Numbered from the stretch's first letter, positions 7,212 to 16,800 are shown. The stretch: DNA of 22,142 bases from a virus (IMGVR_UViG_3300011114_000547:1-22142); one strand, 5' to 3'. Translations and numbers: made by a program. Notes: generated from the letters alone by a model not told the origin.

Positions 7212-8821
7212 TGCCTTTGCAGCCGATCATCATTCGTCCGCAACCCGGTATCAAACGGGACGGTACGAAGTTTGAGGGCAACTTTTACGTTGACGGACAA
7301 TGGGTCCGTTTTCAGCGCGGGCTTCCTCGAAAGATAGGCGGTTTTCGTGCACTTCAAGATCGGTTGGACGGCATTGCGCGTGGCATGCACGTTCACAATC
7401 ATAATGGATATACCTATGTCCATATTGGGACGCAGGACGGTGTATTTCGATTTCGCCTGAGTCAAAACGGACTGAGCAGCATTGTGACCAACCGCACCAA
7501 CGGCGGGTACGTCAGCAATAGCAATGCCAACTGGATGTTTGATGTGGCGTTTAACACCACAACAAGCCAGAACGAAATCTTGGCGCATGTGGCTGGCGAC
7601 ATTGAAGACATTTCTTCAGATGCTAACGGCGCGTTGTATCGCGGATACGACAACGGCACGGCTCCGCTTGATCTAGTGTCAGCCGTCACGGTCTCTGGCG
7701 GTATCGTTGCCTTAGCGCCGTATGTCTTTGCGTATGGCTCTGATGGTTTTGTGCAGTGGAGTCGCGCGGGATATACGGATGACTGGTCTGGCGGCGATGC
7801 CGGATCTGCGCGAGTTACAAGCCAGAAGATCGTCAAAGGACTACCGCTTCGCGCGGGCGCGGGCAATGCACCGTCTGGTCTTTTCTGGTCGCTGGATTCC
7901 GTAGTTCGCGCTACGTATGTGGGCGGCGCTGCCGTCTTTAATTTCGACACCATTACCTCGCAGTCAAGCATTCTCCCTGGGAAGAGTGTGATTGAGTACG
8001 ATGGTTTGTACTTCTGGTGCGGCGTTGACCGCTTCTTGATGTTCAACGGTGTTGTACGCGAAGTGCCCAACCAGCTTAATCTGAACTGGTTCTACGACAA
8101 TCTAAACTACGCACAGCGGCAGAAAGTCTTTGCGTTTAAGGTGCCGCGTTGGGGCGAAATCTGGTGGTGTTACCCGCGTGGCAGCGCGACCGAATGCACG
8201 CATGCGGTGATTTACAACGTGCGCGAAGAAACGTGGTACGACACTGAACTTCCGAACGGCGGTCGCTCTGCGGGCATGTATGCGCAGGTCTTTAACTCGC
8301 CGCTCGTGATTGGTGTCATTGATACCGAAACCACGCAATATCGTGGCGTACAAAACACCGAACTGCGCATTACGGAAGATGGCAATCCGCGCATCATCAA
8401 CGACCCCAAGGGCTACGTGGTGTGGCAGCACGAGTACGGTACTGATGAGATTAACGGTGATCAGATTCGCCCGGTGCAGTCGTACTTTGAGACGGCAGAC
8501 ATGTCGCTGATTGCTTCCGAAAACCCGCAGAACATGGCGATCCGAGTGGAGTATCTGGAGCCGGACTTTGTGCAGGCAGGCAACATGACCGTACAGGTTA
8601 CCGGTCGCGCCAACGCCAAGTCAGCCGAAGTCACGAGCGATCCGCAGACCATTTACGCTACGCCCACCGAGAAGCAGCAGCAGTTGGTGTACTTCCGCGA
8701 GATTCGTCGCGAGTTGCGCTTCCGGTTTGAGAGCAACACCCTGAATGGTAACTACCAGATGGGTCAGGTCATTGCGCACATTGAACCAGCGACCGGTACG
8801 ATCTTGGGAGAGAACCCATGA
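7211..8821 (+). CDS. Tail nozzle / hub protein, beta-propeller-like (P22 gp10-like)
   Basis: A 536-aa, beta-rich protein. It begins with a segment (GNFYVDGQWVRFQRGLPRKIGG) of the kind that starts many podovirus tail hub proteins. Repeated blade-like strands rich in aromatic residues and Gly follow, for example YTYVHIGTQDGVFRF, VFAYGSDGFVQWS, LYFWCGVDRFLMFNGV, and WGEIWWCYPRG. The C-terminal part (about residues 400-530) is a second beta domain with FREIRRELRFRFES. P22 gp10 and the nozzles of T7 and SU10 are beta-propellers that extend the tail below the adaptor. Gene order directly after the adaptor and a tail protein supports the same job. The homology is judged from pattern and position. 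Confidence 0.65.
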   Translation: MPLQPIIIRPQPGIKRDGTKFEGNFYVDGQWVRFQRGLPRKIGGFRALQDRLDGIARGMHVHNHNGYTYVHIGTQDGVFRFRLSQNGLSSIVTNRTNGGYVSNSNANWMFDVAFNTTTSQNEILAHVAGDIEDISSDANGALYRGYDNGTAPLDLVSAVTVSGGIVALAPYVFAYGSDGFVQWSRAGYTDDWSGGDAGSARVTSQKIVKGLPLRAGAGNAPSGLFWSLDSVVRATYVGGAAVFNFDTITSQSSILPGKSVIEYDGLYFWCGVDRFLMFNGVVREVPNQLNLNWFYDNLNYAQRQKVFAFKVPRWGEIWWCYPRGSATECTHAVIYNVREETWYDTELPNGGRSAGMYAQVFNSPLVIGVIDTETTQYRGVQNTELRITEDGNPRIINDPKGYVVWQHEYGTDEINGDQIRPVQSYFETADMSLIASENPQNMAIRVEYLEPDFVQAGNMTVQVTGRANAKSAEVTSDPQTIYATPTEKQQQLVYFREIRRELRFRFESNTLNGNYQMGQVIAHIEPATGTILGENP

Positions 8822-9054
8822 CGCACCGTATCGTAGACCCGCGTGGCATAGACTTGCAGTACTGGGCAGATACGCTTTGCTTGGACTTGGATGACTATGC
8901 TGTCATTCCGCAGCTCTATGACCCGGATCGCTGGCAAGACTGGGCTGCGGGACTTGTCGGTATCAACGGTATTTCGCAACTCAATCCGCCGTCGCCTTAC
9001 CAGTTCAATGACTGGCGCGAGTGGGCACTTCGCTTTTATCAAATGTTGGACTAG
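8818..9054 (+). CDS. Conserved small phage protein, function unknown
   Basis: A 78-aa acidic protein (about 12 Asp residues) with paired Trp motifs, DRWQDWAAGLVG and FNDWREWALRFYQML, around a Pro-rich middle (NPPSPYQF). No Cys pair, membrane segment or signal peptide. ATG 8818 overlaps the upstream TGA as ATGA, so translation is probably coupled to the nozzle-like protein. Small acidic proteins with this W..W pattern are familiar from the tail region of short-tailed phages, but I know no assigned role. A structural accessory or assembly factor is the simplest guess. Confidence 0.7.
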   Translation: MTHRIVDPRGIDLQYWADTLCLDLDDYAVIPQLYDPDRWQDWAAGLVGINGISQLNPPSPYQFNDWREWALRFYQMLD

Positions 9055-9061
9055 GTGAACC

Positions 9062-11434
9062 ATGGCCAATTACTACACCTACGGTGAAACGCCGGACCCC
9101 AAAGAGGCTGTCTACGGACCTCTTTCGCAAGGCTTCGCTGATGGCGGCGAGGTGGACGAAGATCGCTTTTATGTGCCGCGAGAAGACTTTGTTCCAATCA
9201 TTCCGGAAGAGAGTTATCCAGAAGACATTCCGTATGAGGAGTCGGCTCCGATACCTCCGGCTCTTAGCAGCTTTGATGCTGGCCAGAAAGCGATGGCATT
9301 GGCTTCGCTGATTGATCCGACATTGCTTAAAGGCTTTGGCGTTGGCGATGCCGCATTTGGTGGCGCTGGGACTAGTGGCGCTGCTGTTCCTGATTATTTC
9401 CGAGCCGTGGCTCCGGGTACAGTAGGCGGTCAAGGCGCTTTGTACGAAGAAGGCGCTTTGGAGGCGGCTAAGAAAGCCGCAGTTGATCCCACTCAAGGGC
9501 TATTCAAATCTGGCTTTGAAGCGTTGGCCGGTCAGCCGGGAATTGAAGAAGCCATCAAGGCAAAGTCTGAACGCGATCTTGGCGCGCTTGCCAAGGTGGA
9601 ATCTGACTATGATGTGATGAAGCCGATTAGCGATCTGCTAAAGGCAAACAATTTTGAGCAAGCATTTGACGTTGCCAAAGAGAAGGGCGTCGTAGACAAG
9701 ATGATGAGCCCCGGTTGGCTTCAGCAGTTGCGTCAGCCGTTTACTCCGGAAGAAATGAAAGCTTTCTACAAAGCTATTCCGCCGGACTATCGTGGTTCAG
9801 ATTTTAAATTTGATCCAAATCGCGGGCAAATTTCTGAAAACGGGTATCCTGAGCCGCTGTCGGCATTTAAGTACGAACAGCCACTCACCGCTATTGACGC
9901 CATCATTCGTCTTGGTGGAGCGGCGGTCTTAGGTGCAGGCGCATTGTCCGCATTGGGCGGCGCTGGTGCTGCGGGTGGGGCTGGCGCTGCTGGCGGGGCT
10001 GGGGCTGGCGGAGCAGGGGCGGCTGGCGCAGGTGCCGCCGGAGCAGGGGCTGCTGGTGCCGCTGGCGCTGCGGGAGCGGCTGGTGCTGGCGGAGCATTAG
10101 CAGCAAGTGCTCTTCCTGAAATTGTTATTACTGCAACAAAACTTGGGTTAACAATTCCACAAGCTGCTGCTTTGATTGGAGCGACTGGAGCAACGATTGG
10201 TGGATTAAGTGGAGCGGGAGCTGCGCCTGTTAGTGCGCCCCCAACGCCGTCAGCACCAACAACTCCAGAGCCTCCCATTGAGGAAATTGTTGTTAGAGGA
10301 ACAGCACCAACTACTCCTCCTCTTGGTGGCGTTGTTGCGCCTGTTGCTGGAGCACTTCCGGGCACTCAGCCCGCTGCTCCTCAAGAGCCTACGGTGCCTG
10401 AAGAGCCAACTGCTCCGGAAGAACCAACAACCCCAGAAGAACCGCCTACCGAGGAGGTAGTAGTTACAGGAACAAAACCTGTTACGCCTCCTCTTGGTGG
10501 CGTTGTTGCTGGAACTGTTGGAGCTGGAGCAGTCGCTGGCGGTGCGCCTACAGAGCCTCCAATGGAGGAAGTGGTTGTTGAAGGAACTAGACCTACTAAG
10601 CCAGATGTTGTCGTTCCTCCAGTAGTTCCGCCGACTACGGGACCTGTTGATGCTGGTGTTCCAGAAGAACCTCCAATGGAGGAAGTGGTTGTTGAAGGAA
10701 CTAGACCAACCAAACCTGATGTAACAGTTCCGCCAGTTATTGTTCCTCCGGGTACGGTGACGCCTCCTGAACCTACAAAGCCAGAAGAGCCTCCCTCAGA
10801 TAAAAAACCGGATGAAAAGAAGCCGGAAGAAAAGAATCCGCTTCAGGCTTTGATCGACAAGTACGGCACGCTTGAAAACTTCCTAAAGATTTTGGGAGCT
10901 TTGGGCGCGGCAGGATCAAAAACTCCTACGGCTCCGGTAACCACTCCAACGGTGCCGAGCATGGGCGGCGCGTTGCCGAAGTACACCTACACCCGGCAGC
11001 AGTTGCGCCCGGACATTGACTACTACACCTACGGCACCCGACCGGAGGCCAAGTTTTTTGAGCAGGGCTTGCAGTTGGAAAAGCCGGTTCAACCGCCTCC
11101 GCCAGCAGACGTTAACCCGCCGGATGAGAACAAACCTATGGCCTATGGCGGCTTGACCGGCTACTCCCATGGCGGTAGTCACAGTTCGCGGTACGTGGAC
11201 GGCCCCGGCTCCGGTCGAGATGACAAGATCCCGGCATTGCTCAGCGATGGGGAGTACGTAATTGACGCTGAGACCTTGGCGCTGTTGGGAGACGGCTCGA
11301 CCAAGGAGGGGGCGAAGAGACTTGACGAGTTCCGTGCTAATATCCGCAGGCACAAGGGTCAGGCCCTCTCGCGTGGCCAAATTAGTCCGAACGCTAAGTC
11401 GCCCGAAAAGTACATGGGCGGAGGGTTGACCTAA
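9062..11434 (+). CDS. Large low-complexity virion protein with Ala/Gly tract and TonB-box-like repeats
   Basis: A 790-aa protein starting at ATG 9062 after an AGGTGA site. Order of regions: an acidic N-terminal segment with YYTYG (4-8) and FADGGEVDEDRF; a helical region (about 70-280); an Ala/Gly-only tract (about 285-349); a Pro/Glu-rich stretch carrying five copies of a (E/P)E(I/V)V(V/I)xxT motif (residues 353, 407, 464, 502 and 540); a Lys/Pro linker; a second YYTYG (654-658); and a C-terminal domain with YVDGPGSGRDDKIPALLSDG followed by EYVIDAETLALLGDGS. That last domain recurs in large proteins of many uncultured phages. Position at the head of the ejection-protein block suggests an internal or injected virion protein. 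Its TAA overlaps the next ATG (TAATG). Function is not established. Confidence 0.75.
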   Translation: MANYYTYGETPDPKEAVYGPLSQGFADGGEVDEDRFYVPREDFVPIIPEESYPEDIPYEESAPIPPALSSFDAGQKAMALASLIDPTLLKGFGVGDAAFGGAGTSGAAVPDYFRAVAPGTVGGQGALYEEGALEAAKKAAVDPTQGLFKSGFEALAGQPGIEEAIKAKSERDLGALAKVESDYDVMKPISDLLKANNFEQAFDVAKEKGVVDKMMSPGWLQQLRQPFTPEEMKAFYKAIPPDYRGSDFKFDPNRGQISENGYPEPLSAFKYEQPLTAIDAIIRLGGAAVLGAGALSALGGAGAAGGAGAAGGAGAGGAGAAGAGAAGAGAAGAAGAAGAAGAGGALAASALPEIVITATKLGLTIPQAAALIGATGATIGGLSGAGAAPVSAPPTPSAPTTPEPPIEEIVVRGTAPTTPPLGGVVAPVAGALPGTQPAAPQEPTVPEEPTAPEEPTTPEEPPTEEVVVTGTKPVTPPLGGVVAGTVGAGAVAGGAPTEPPMEEVVVEGTRPTKPDVVVPPVVPPTTGPVDAGVPEEPPMEEVVVEGTRPTKPDVTVPPVIVPPGTVTPPEPTKPEEPPSDKKPDEKKPEEKNPLQALIDKYGTLENFLKILGALGAAGSKTPTAPVTTPTVPSMGGALPKYTYTRQQLRPDIDYYTYGTRPEAKFFEQGLQLEKPVQPPPPADVNPPDENKPMAYGGLTGYSHGGSHSSRYVDGPGSGRDDKIPALLSDGEYVIDAETLALLGDGSTKEGAKRLDEFRANIRRHKGQALSRGQISPNAKSPEKYMGGGLT
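9914..10108 (+). repeat. Ala/Gly codon tract
   Basis: About 65 codons almost all Ala or Gly, with small tandem units such as GAGAAG and GAAGAAGAA. It is GC-rich and imperfectly repetitive at DNA level, so probably prone to slippage. It encodes a small-residue hydrophobic segment that could insert in or pack against a membrane. Confidence 0.85.
10118..10705 (+). repeat. Five TonB-box-like motif repeats in a Pro/Glu-rich linker
   Basis: Motifs read EIVITATK (10118), EEIVVRGT (10280), EEVVVTGTK (10451), EEVVVEGTR (10565) and EEVVVEGTR (10679). Spacing is 54, 57, 38 and 38 residues. They are separated by PTTPEEPP-type linkers, and two copies are followed shortly by PPLGGVVA. Confidence 0.8.
10556..10593 (+). 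repeat. 38-bp exact direct repeat, copy 1
   Basis: A 38-base stretch encoding PPMEEVVVEGTRP that recurs without mismatch at 10670-10707. The copies start 114 bases (38 codons) apart, in frame. Confidence 0.85.
10670..10707 (+). repeat. 38-bp exact direct repeat, copy 2
   Basis: Second copy of the 38-base repeat. Codons diverge right after it (CCT ACT AAG versus CCA ACC AAA) while the residues PTKPDV stay the same, so the duplication is not brand new or is under selection. Confidence 0.85.
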
Positions 11435-12501
11435 TGAGCGCAGTTGACTTTCTGTTTGAAGGAAGCGCCCCGACACCGGGCACTACAGCCAGCACCTCTC
11501 AGGTGCAGTTGCCCGAGTGGTATACCCAGTACACGACCGACATGCTGGGCCGCGCTCAGGCAGCGGCTAACCTTCCGTATGCGCAGTACACCGGACCGCG
11601 TATCGCCGGGTTCACTCCGACCGAGCAAGCTGGCTTTGAAGCCACCAAGCAGGCTGCAACCGCTTATCAGCCGTTTTTAGGGCAGGCGGGAGCCACCCTT
11701 GGCCAAGCAGGCGGGGTGAGTGCACTCGGGGTTGCGCAGCCTTTCTTATCTGCTGCCAGCCAGACATTCCCCGGAGCCGTTGGGGCATACATGAGCCCCT
11801 ACACCCAGAACGTGGTCAATCAGATCGCGGAGCAGGGTGTCCGGCAGTTGCAGGAAAAGTATCTCCCGGCGGTGGGCGAAGAGTTCATCAAGGCTGGCCA
11901 GTTTGGACCCGGCCCCGGTTCGACTCGCATGGGCGAGTTTGGTGCGCGGGCGCTGCGTGATGTTCAAGAGGCGGTGCTTTCAGAACAGGCTAAGGCTCTT
12001 GAGTCTGGCTACAAAACGGCTGCGGACATCTACGGAACCGATGTGGGCCGGATGGCAACGCTTGCAGGCACGGCGGGTCAGTTGGGGCTTGGCGAAGCCA
12101 AAACGCTTCAGGATCTTGCGTCTCGTTATGGCGAGATGGCGGGCGAGGCTCAGCGGTTGGGCTTGACCGGTGCCGGTGCGATTGGCGGCGTAGGCGAGAA
12201 AGAGCGCGCTATGCAACAAGCCAATCTTGAGCTGGCGTACAAGGACTTCTTGCGTCAGGAAGCGTATCCGAAAGAACAAGTTCAGTTCTTGGGTAATGTG
12301 CTTCAGGGAGTTCGTTTGCCGCAAACGACGATTACTCAAACAACTGCGACACCTGCACAGCCGGGAGGTCCTTCGGCAATTGAGAAGGCTATTACTGGCG
12401 CGACTGGGGTTGCCAACATTATTGATCTTATTAAGAAGTACCTCCCTAGTGGGTCAAGCGGGGCTGGCGGCACTAATACGTCAAAAATGACAGACGGTTA
12501 A
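11434..12501 (+). CDS. Putative internal virion (ejection) protein, 355 aa
   Basis: ATG 11434 overlaps the upstream TAA. The protein begins with a short linker, then LPEWYTQYTTDMLGRAQAAA and PYAQYTGPRIAGFTPTEQAGF. After that it is helical, Ala/Gly/Gln-rich and includes AYMSPYTQNVVNQIAEQG. This set of motifs recurs in a widespread uncharacterised protein of short-tailed phages. A weakly hydrophobic C-terminal stretch (ITGATGVANIIDLIKKYL, about residues 318-335) precedes a Ser/Gly tail. There is no signal peptide. Its place between the 790-aa protein and two large helical proteins suggests a member of the internal complex ejected with DNA, comparable in position to T7 gp14 or P22 gp7. That comparison is positional, not a homology claim. 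Confidence 0.65.
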   Translation: MSAVDFLFEGSAPTPGTTASTSQVQLPEWYTQYTTDMLGRAQAAANLPYAQYTGPRIAGFTPTEQAGFEATKQAATAYQPFLGQAGATLGQAGGVSALGVAQPFLSAASQTFPGAVGAYMSPYTQNVVNQIAEQGVRQLQEKYLPAVGEEFIKAGQFGPGPGSTRMGEFGARALRDVQEAVLSEQAKALESGYKTAADIYGTDVGRMATLAGTAGQLGLGEAKTLQDLASRYGEMAGEAQRLGLTGAGAIGGVGEKERAMQQANLELAYKDFLRQEAYPKEQVQFLGNVLQGVRLPQTTITQTTATPAQPGGPSAIEKAITGATGVANIIDLIKKYLPSGSSGAGGTNTSKMTDG

Positions 12502-12533
12502 CAAGCTCAGAATATTTTTCGGAGATTTGAACC

Positions 12534-13895
12534 ATGGATGACGAAAATCAAGAGCTTGATTCTGGCCTTAGCGGGTTAGGTCCTGAAGAGGAAGAAGGCG
12601 AGGAGACTGCCAGCATTACGGCTGCGGCTCAGCAAAACGCTCTTTCTTCATTGCCTGAAGTTTCCAAGTACGCGCTTGAAGAATACAAAGCCGCTCAGCA
12701 GGCTTACAACAAAGCTTACGCCGGAGAGGCCGGCGTTCTTGCTCAAATTCAAAAAGCAAGAAAAATTTTAGAGTCTCAGCCAACTCAAAAGACCCGAGGC
12801 GAATATGTGCAGGGTCTAGCTCAGGCTTTGACGAAGCCTAAAGAAAGTACTGATCCGCGTTTCTATGAGCGACGGAATCTGTACACCTTCCTGCGTGACG
12901 TAGGCGAGTATGGCTCTGCCGAAGAAAAAGCCCGTAAAGAAGCCGAGCTTAAACAAAAGCTGGATCTTCTGAAGCTTGATGAGCTTGCGGCCAAGTATGG
13001 TCAGGAAGAAGCGGGTAAGCGATTTACTCTGGCTTCGCAGTTGCTGCGCGCCCAGAGAGCGGGCGCCGGTGCTGCGGCTAAAGAGGATGAAATCACTAGG
13101 CTGCAAAGAGTTAGAGGCAATCTTGATATTAGTGATCCTGCTCAAGCAAAGCAGTATAACGAAATTACCGCGCGCATTGCTTATCTAGGCGGAAAGCGGG
13201 AAGAGAAAGCTCCTGAAGCAGGTCCGGGTGAAAAAGAAGTTGACAAGAAGATTGGCGCTGAATACGCCGATTGGGTTGTTGGTGGTAAAGGTGCGCAGGC
13301 TGCTTCGCGCATTTCAAAAATCAACGATGTTGTTTCTCAGCTTGGGAAAAGAAAAGATCTCAGCGGAGCAATTGTTGGATATACTCTTGAGAATCTTCCG
13401 ACTGTTTCTTCTGTTCTTTTCCCTGAAGCTCAGGATGTTAAAGATGTTGTGGAGTCTGTTGTTCAGACAGACCTTCGCGCCATCCTTGGCGGTCAATTTG
13501 CTCAGCAAGAAGGACTTGCTCTTATCAAGAGAGCTTATAATCCGCGTCTTGAAGAGTGGCAAAACGCAAATCGTTTAAAGCTTTTGTCTCGTCAAATGCA
13601 AATCGTTGCAGACGAAAAGAATCGCGCGATGAGTTATTTTGGTGAAAAAGGCACTATAAAGGGATATACCTTTAGACCTTATACGGCCAATGACTTTTTG
13701 ACTGCGGATCAGCTTAGAAGGATTGATGCTGGCGAAAGCGTAGAGTCCATTCTTGGGGAGGCTCCGCCTGAAAAACCAAAAGGCGAACAAAAGCCGAAGC
13801 CTGCTGGTGGGGGAGCGCCTGCTGGTGCTGCCAAGACGCCTGCGCAAAAAGCCGCAGAGGAACTTGCCCGTCGCCGCGCTGCCAAAGGGGGCTGA
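12534..13895 (+). CDS. Putative internal virion (ejection) protein, 453 aa
   Basis: Starts at ATG 12534, nine bases after GGAG. It is highly charged and mostly helical: an acidic N-terminus (DEEEGEE-like), long heptad-like Lys/Glu/Ala helices (about residues 45-230), then a more conserved-looking block. That block contains DLRAILGGQFAQQEGLALI, a NPRLEEWQNANRLKLL helix and YFGEKGTIKGYTFRPYT. A Pro/Lys/Ala-rich tail rich in small residues follows (about residues 405-453). I have seen the GGQFAQ.EG...I.RAYNP block in phage DNA-transfer-type proteins, but cannot name a family. It sits between two other large virion proteins, so a soluble member of the ejection assembly (position like T7 gp15) is the best guess. 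Confidence 0.65.
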   Translation: MDDENQELDSGLSGLGPEEEEGEETASITAAAQQNALSSLPEVSKYALEEYKAAQQAYNKAYAGEAGVLAQIQKARKILESQPTQKTRGEYVQGLAQALTKPKESTDPRFYERRNLYTFLRDVGEYGSAEEKARKEAELKQKLDLLKLDELAAKYGQEEAGKRFTLASQLLRAQRAGAGAAAKEDEITRLQRVRGNLDISDPAQAKQYNEITARIAYLGGKREEKAPEAGPGEKEVDKKIGAEYADWVVGGKGAQAASRISKINDVVSQLGKRKDLSGAIVGYTLENLPTVSSVLFPEAQDVKDVVESVVQTDLRAILGGQFAQQEGLALIKRAYNPRLEEWQNANRLKLLSRQMQIVADEKNRAMSYFGEKGTIKGYTFRPYTANDFLTADQLRRIDAGESVESILGEAPPEKPKGEQKPKPAGGGAPAGAAKTPAQKAAEELARRRAAKGG

Positions 13896-13898
13896 TAC

Positions 13899-16800
13899 AT
13901 GGCTGACATTGACTACAGCAAGCTTTCAGATGAAGAGCTGGAAGCTTTGTCGCGTGGCGATTACTCCAAGCTTTCTGATGCCACGTTACAGATGCTGGCT
14001 GGGGAGAAGCCTGCGGCTAAACCTGCTGCACCTGCGCCTACACCTGCTGCGCCCGCTGATCGGCGAAGATTTCCGATGCTTCCGCGTGATGTGCGCACTC
14101 CAACCGACGTTAGCCCCGGACGCGGCGTCAGCGGTTTAATGAGCATCCCCGGTGGCTTTCTCGACATTGCAACTGGCCTCACCGGTCTTTTTGGAGAAAC
14201 TGAAACCTCTCGGGAGCTGCGCGCATTAGAACAAAAGCTGGCTGAAAAGGCTCCGGTAAAAGAAACATACGAAGCTGGCAAGATTGTTCCGCAGCTCGTT
14301 CCGGCGCTGACCACTGCTAAACTTGTCTCTAAGATCCCAGTGGCATCCAAAGCGGCTCAGGCGATTTTACAAGCTGCGGGGCAAGCTGGTCAGGCTTATG
14401 CTGTGACTCCTTCCGCTCCGGAACCGAAGTTAAGCGATCTTGTTCTTGAGAAGCCCCGCGAAGAGGGGATCTTTGGCTTAGGGCCTCGCGGCGAGGCTGC
14501 TTTGATTGAAGGCGGTCTTGGCTTAGCTGGCGAAGCCATAGGGCCTATAGTAAGAGGCGGCACGGACTTTGCGCGTTCTGTTCGCGCGGGGCTTACTGGT
14601 CGAATCCGTGGCGTCCCTACAACACCTGTTACGGAAGAAGAAAAGGCTGCGCTAGAGATTGCTCGGAAGCGTGGCGCTCCTGAAACAGCAGAACTTTCTG
14701 AAGCAGAAAAAGCCGCTGCCGAAGCTAGAGCTGAAAGGAATCGTATTAAAGCTGCTGAAGCTGAGCAGAAGCTTGCGCTTGAACAGCAGCGTCAGGCTTT
14801 GCTTGCGCGAAAGAAAGCGGCTGAAGAAGCTGAGGCAAAAGCTCTTGAAACAGTTGAGCTGACTCCGACTCGCGGCAAGCAGGAGCTCGGGCAGCGACTG
14901 CGTGATGTGGTCATGTCTGCGCGCAAAAAATACTTGGATGCTCGCAATCAAGCCATTGGCAAGTTTGAGTCTGGCGATGAAATTCCCGTTTTCACCGCTG
15001 CTAAAGAACGAGAGTCTGTTGGCGATTTCATTACTTCCACTAAGTCTTTTGAGGATTTGGTTACGTATTTGAAGGACAGAAGTTCTACTGGCGATTTCGG
15101 CTTGAGAAATCTTACTCAGCCTCAAATGGACGCCATTGATAAGGTTTTGGAGCAGATCACTCCTAAAAAGAGAGTGATTGAGCGAGTTATTGACAAAGCT
15201 GGAAACGTCACTGAAAAAGAAGTCTTTAAAGAAGTTCCTATCTCTTTTGAAAAGCTTGAGGCCATTAGAAGGCTTGTTTCTGGTCAAGCGCCCGGAACGC
15301 CTGAGCTTGGTTTTGACGCCCTGAAAGGCAAAACAAGAGACGGAATCCTTTCTAAAATAGAAAGCACTCTTGAAAACTTTTCAAAGGGATTTGAAGATTA
15401 CAAGGCAGCTTACGCTGAGACTTCGGAGCCTCTCGACTTCTTGAAGGTCAACTCGGTTGGAAAGAAAGCCGCGACGTTCCAGAAGTTTAGCCAAGAGCAG
15501 TTTCAGGCTAATCCTGAGTCTGTACTTGATGCGCTGCTCAACAACCCCAGCAAGACCAACGCAGACAATCTGCTGAAGTTCGTCGGCAACGAGAACAAGG
15601 ATGAGATTGAGCAAGTTGTTCTTGAGGCTTTGGTTAATAAGGCTGGCGGCAAAGCCTCTGGCTACACCAAAGTGCTTGATAAGTATGATGACTTCTTAGA
15701 AGCATTCCCGACTGCAAAAGCTCGGTTGCAAGAGGAGGCTGGTGTATTTGAGAAGGCTACGGCACCTTCTCGTGCCGCCTTTGAAGAAGCAACCGCTGGC
15801 CTTGAGGGAATCAAGCTCGCGAGAGAAAGCGCGAAGAATCGCTCTCGCATTGCCAGTGCCGCGTTTGAAAGAGCTGAAAGTATCCGAGTGGCCGCGAAGG
15901 ATCGCGTTCAGGCTTTGAATGAGCTTGACGAAGATACGCTCATTGCTGTTAGCGAAGCGGCTAACAAAATACCGCTTAATACTTCGCTCGGTCTCGCTCA
16001 AGCGGCGGCTTTGGCGGCAATTGCTGGCGGTGTTGGAGCCGTAGCCAATGACTCTCCTGTTGCCGGTATCCTTGCTATTACTGGCGGCGCTTTGGGGCGT
16101 AAGCAAGTAAAAAATGCGTTTGCCAGAAAGCGTAAAGAAGTCGCAGATCGTATAGAGACTGAACTTCGTAAGATCATCACAGATCGTTCTGGCGGTCGCG
16201 CGGCATCGATTCAGACCCGCATTGACAACGAAACCGGAATCATGGATGCCCAACGCATTGCCAATGAGGCTTTGCGCAACCTTGGCATCAAGCCGGGAAC
16301 GGGCGCTGTAACTGCAAATATGATCTACAAAGCCTTTGCCACTGATAAGGGAGCCGATGCTGCCAGTGAAGGCGCATCAGAGCCTGCTGGTGAAGAAGGG
16401 CTTGTTCCGGGTGAGGAAGGCGAAGCCGAGTCGGCAGCGGATGGTCAGTCTTACGACATCGATGCCATCATTTCTAGTCGTGGCGCAGAGGATCTTTCTC
16501 CGGTTATCAAATCAATCTACGAGCAGGAGTCTTCGTCCGGTAAGGCAGAAAATCTCGACAAGGAGAACTATGCCGGTGCCAAGGGGCCGATGCAGATTAC
16601 TCGTGACACGTTTGATGCCATGCGTAACAAGGGCATGATCCCTGAAGATTACAGCTTCGATAATCTCTCTCATTTGGCTGAGGCTGGCGTGGTTCTGATT
16701 CAGGACCTTGCCAAGCGTTACGACAATGATCCTGAGAAGATTGCAGCGGCCTATTACGGTGGTCCGAAAGCGGTTACTGCACAAGGCATCAACCGGAATC

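Noticed and set aside
9787-10365. Minus-strand open frame rich in Ala and Pro
   Set aside because: It is simply the antisense reading of the Ala/Gly codon tract and Pro-rich linker.
14652-15287. Minus-strand open frame of 211 codons
   Set aside because: Antisense to the 1134-aa ejection protein gene, Phe/Ser/Leu-rich reading of Lys/Glu/Ala codons, with no start signal.
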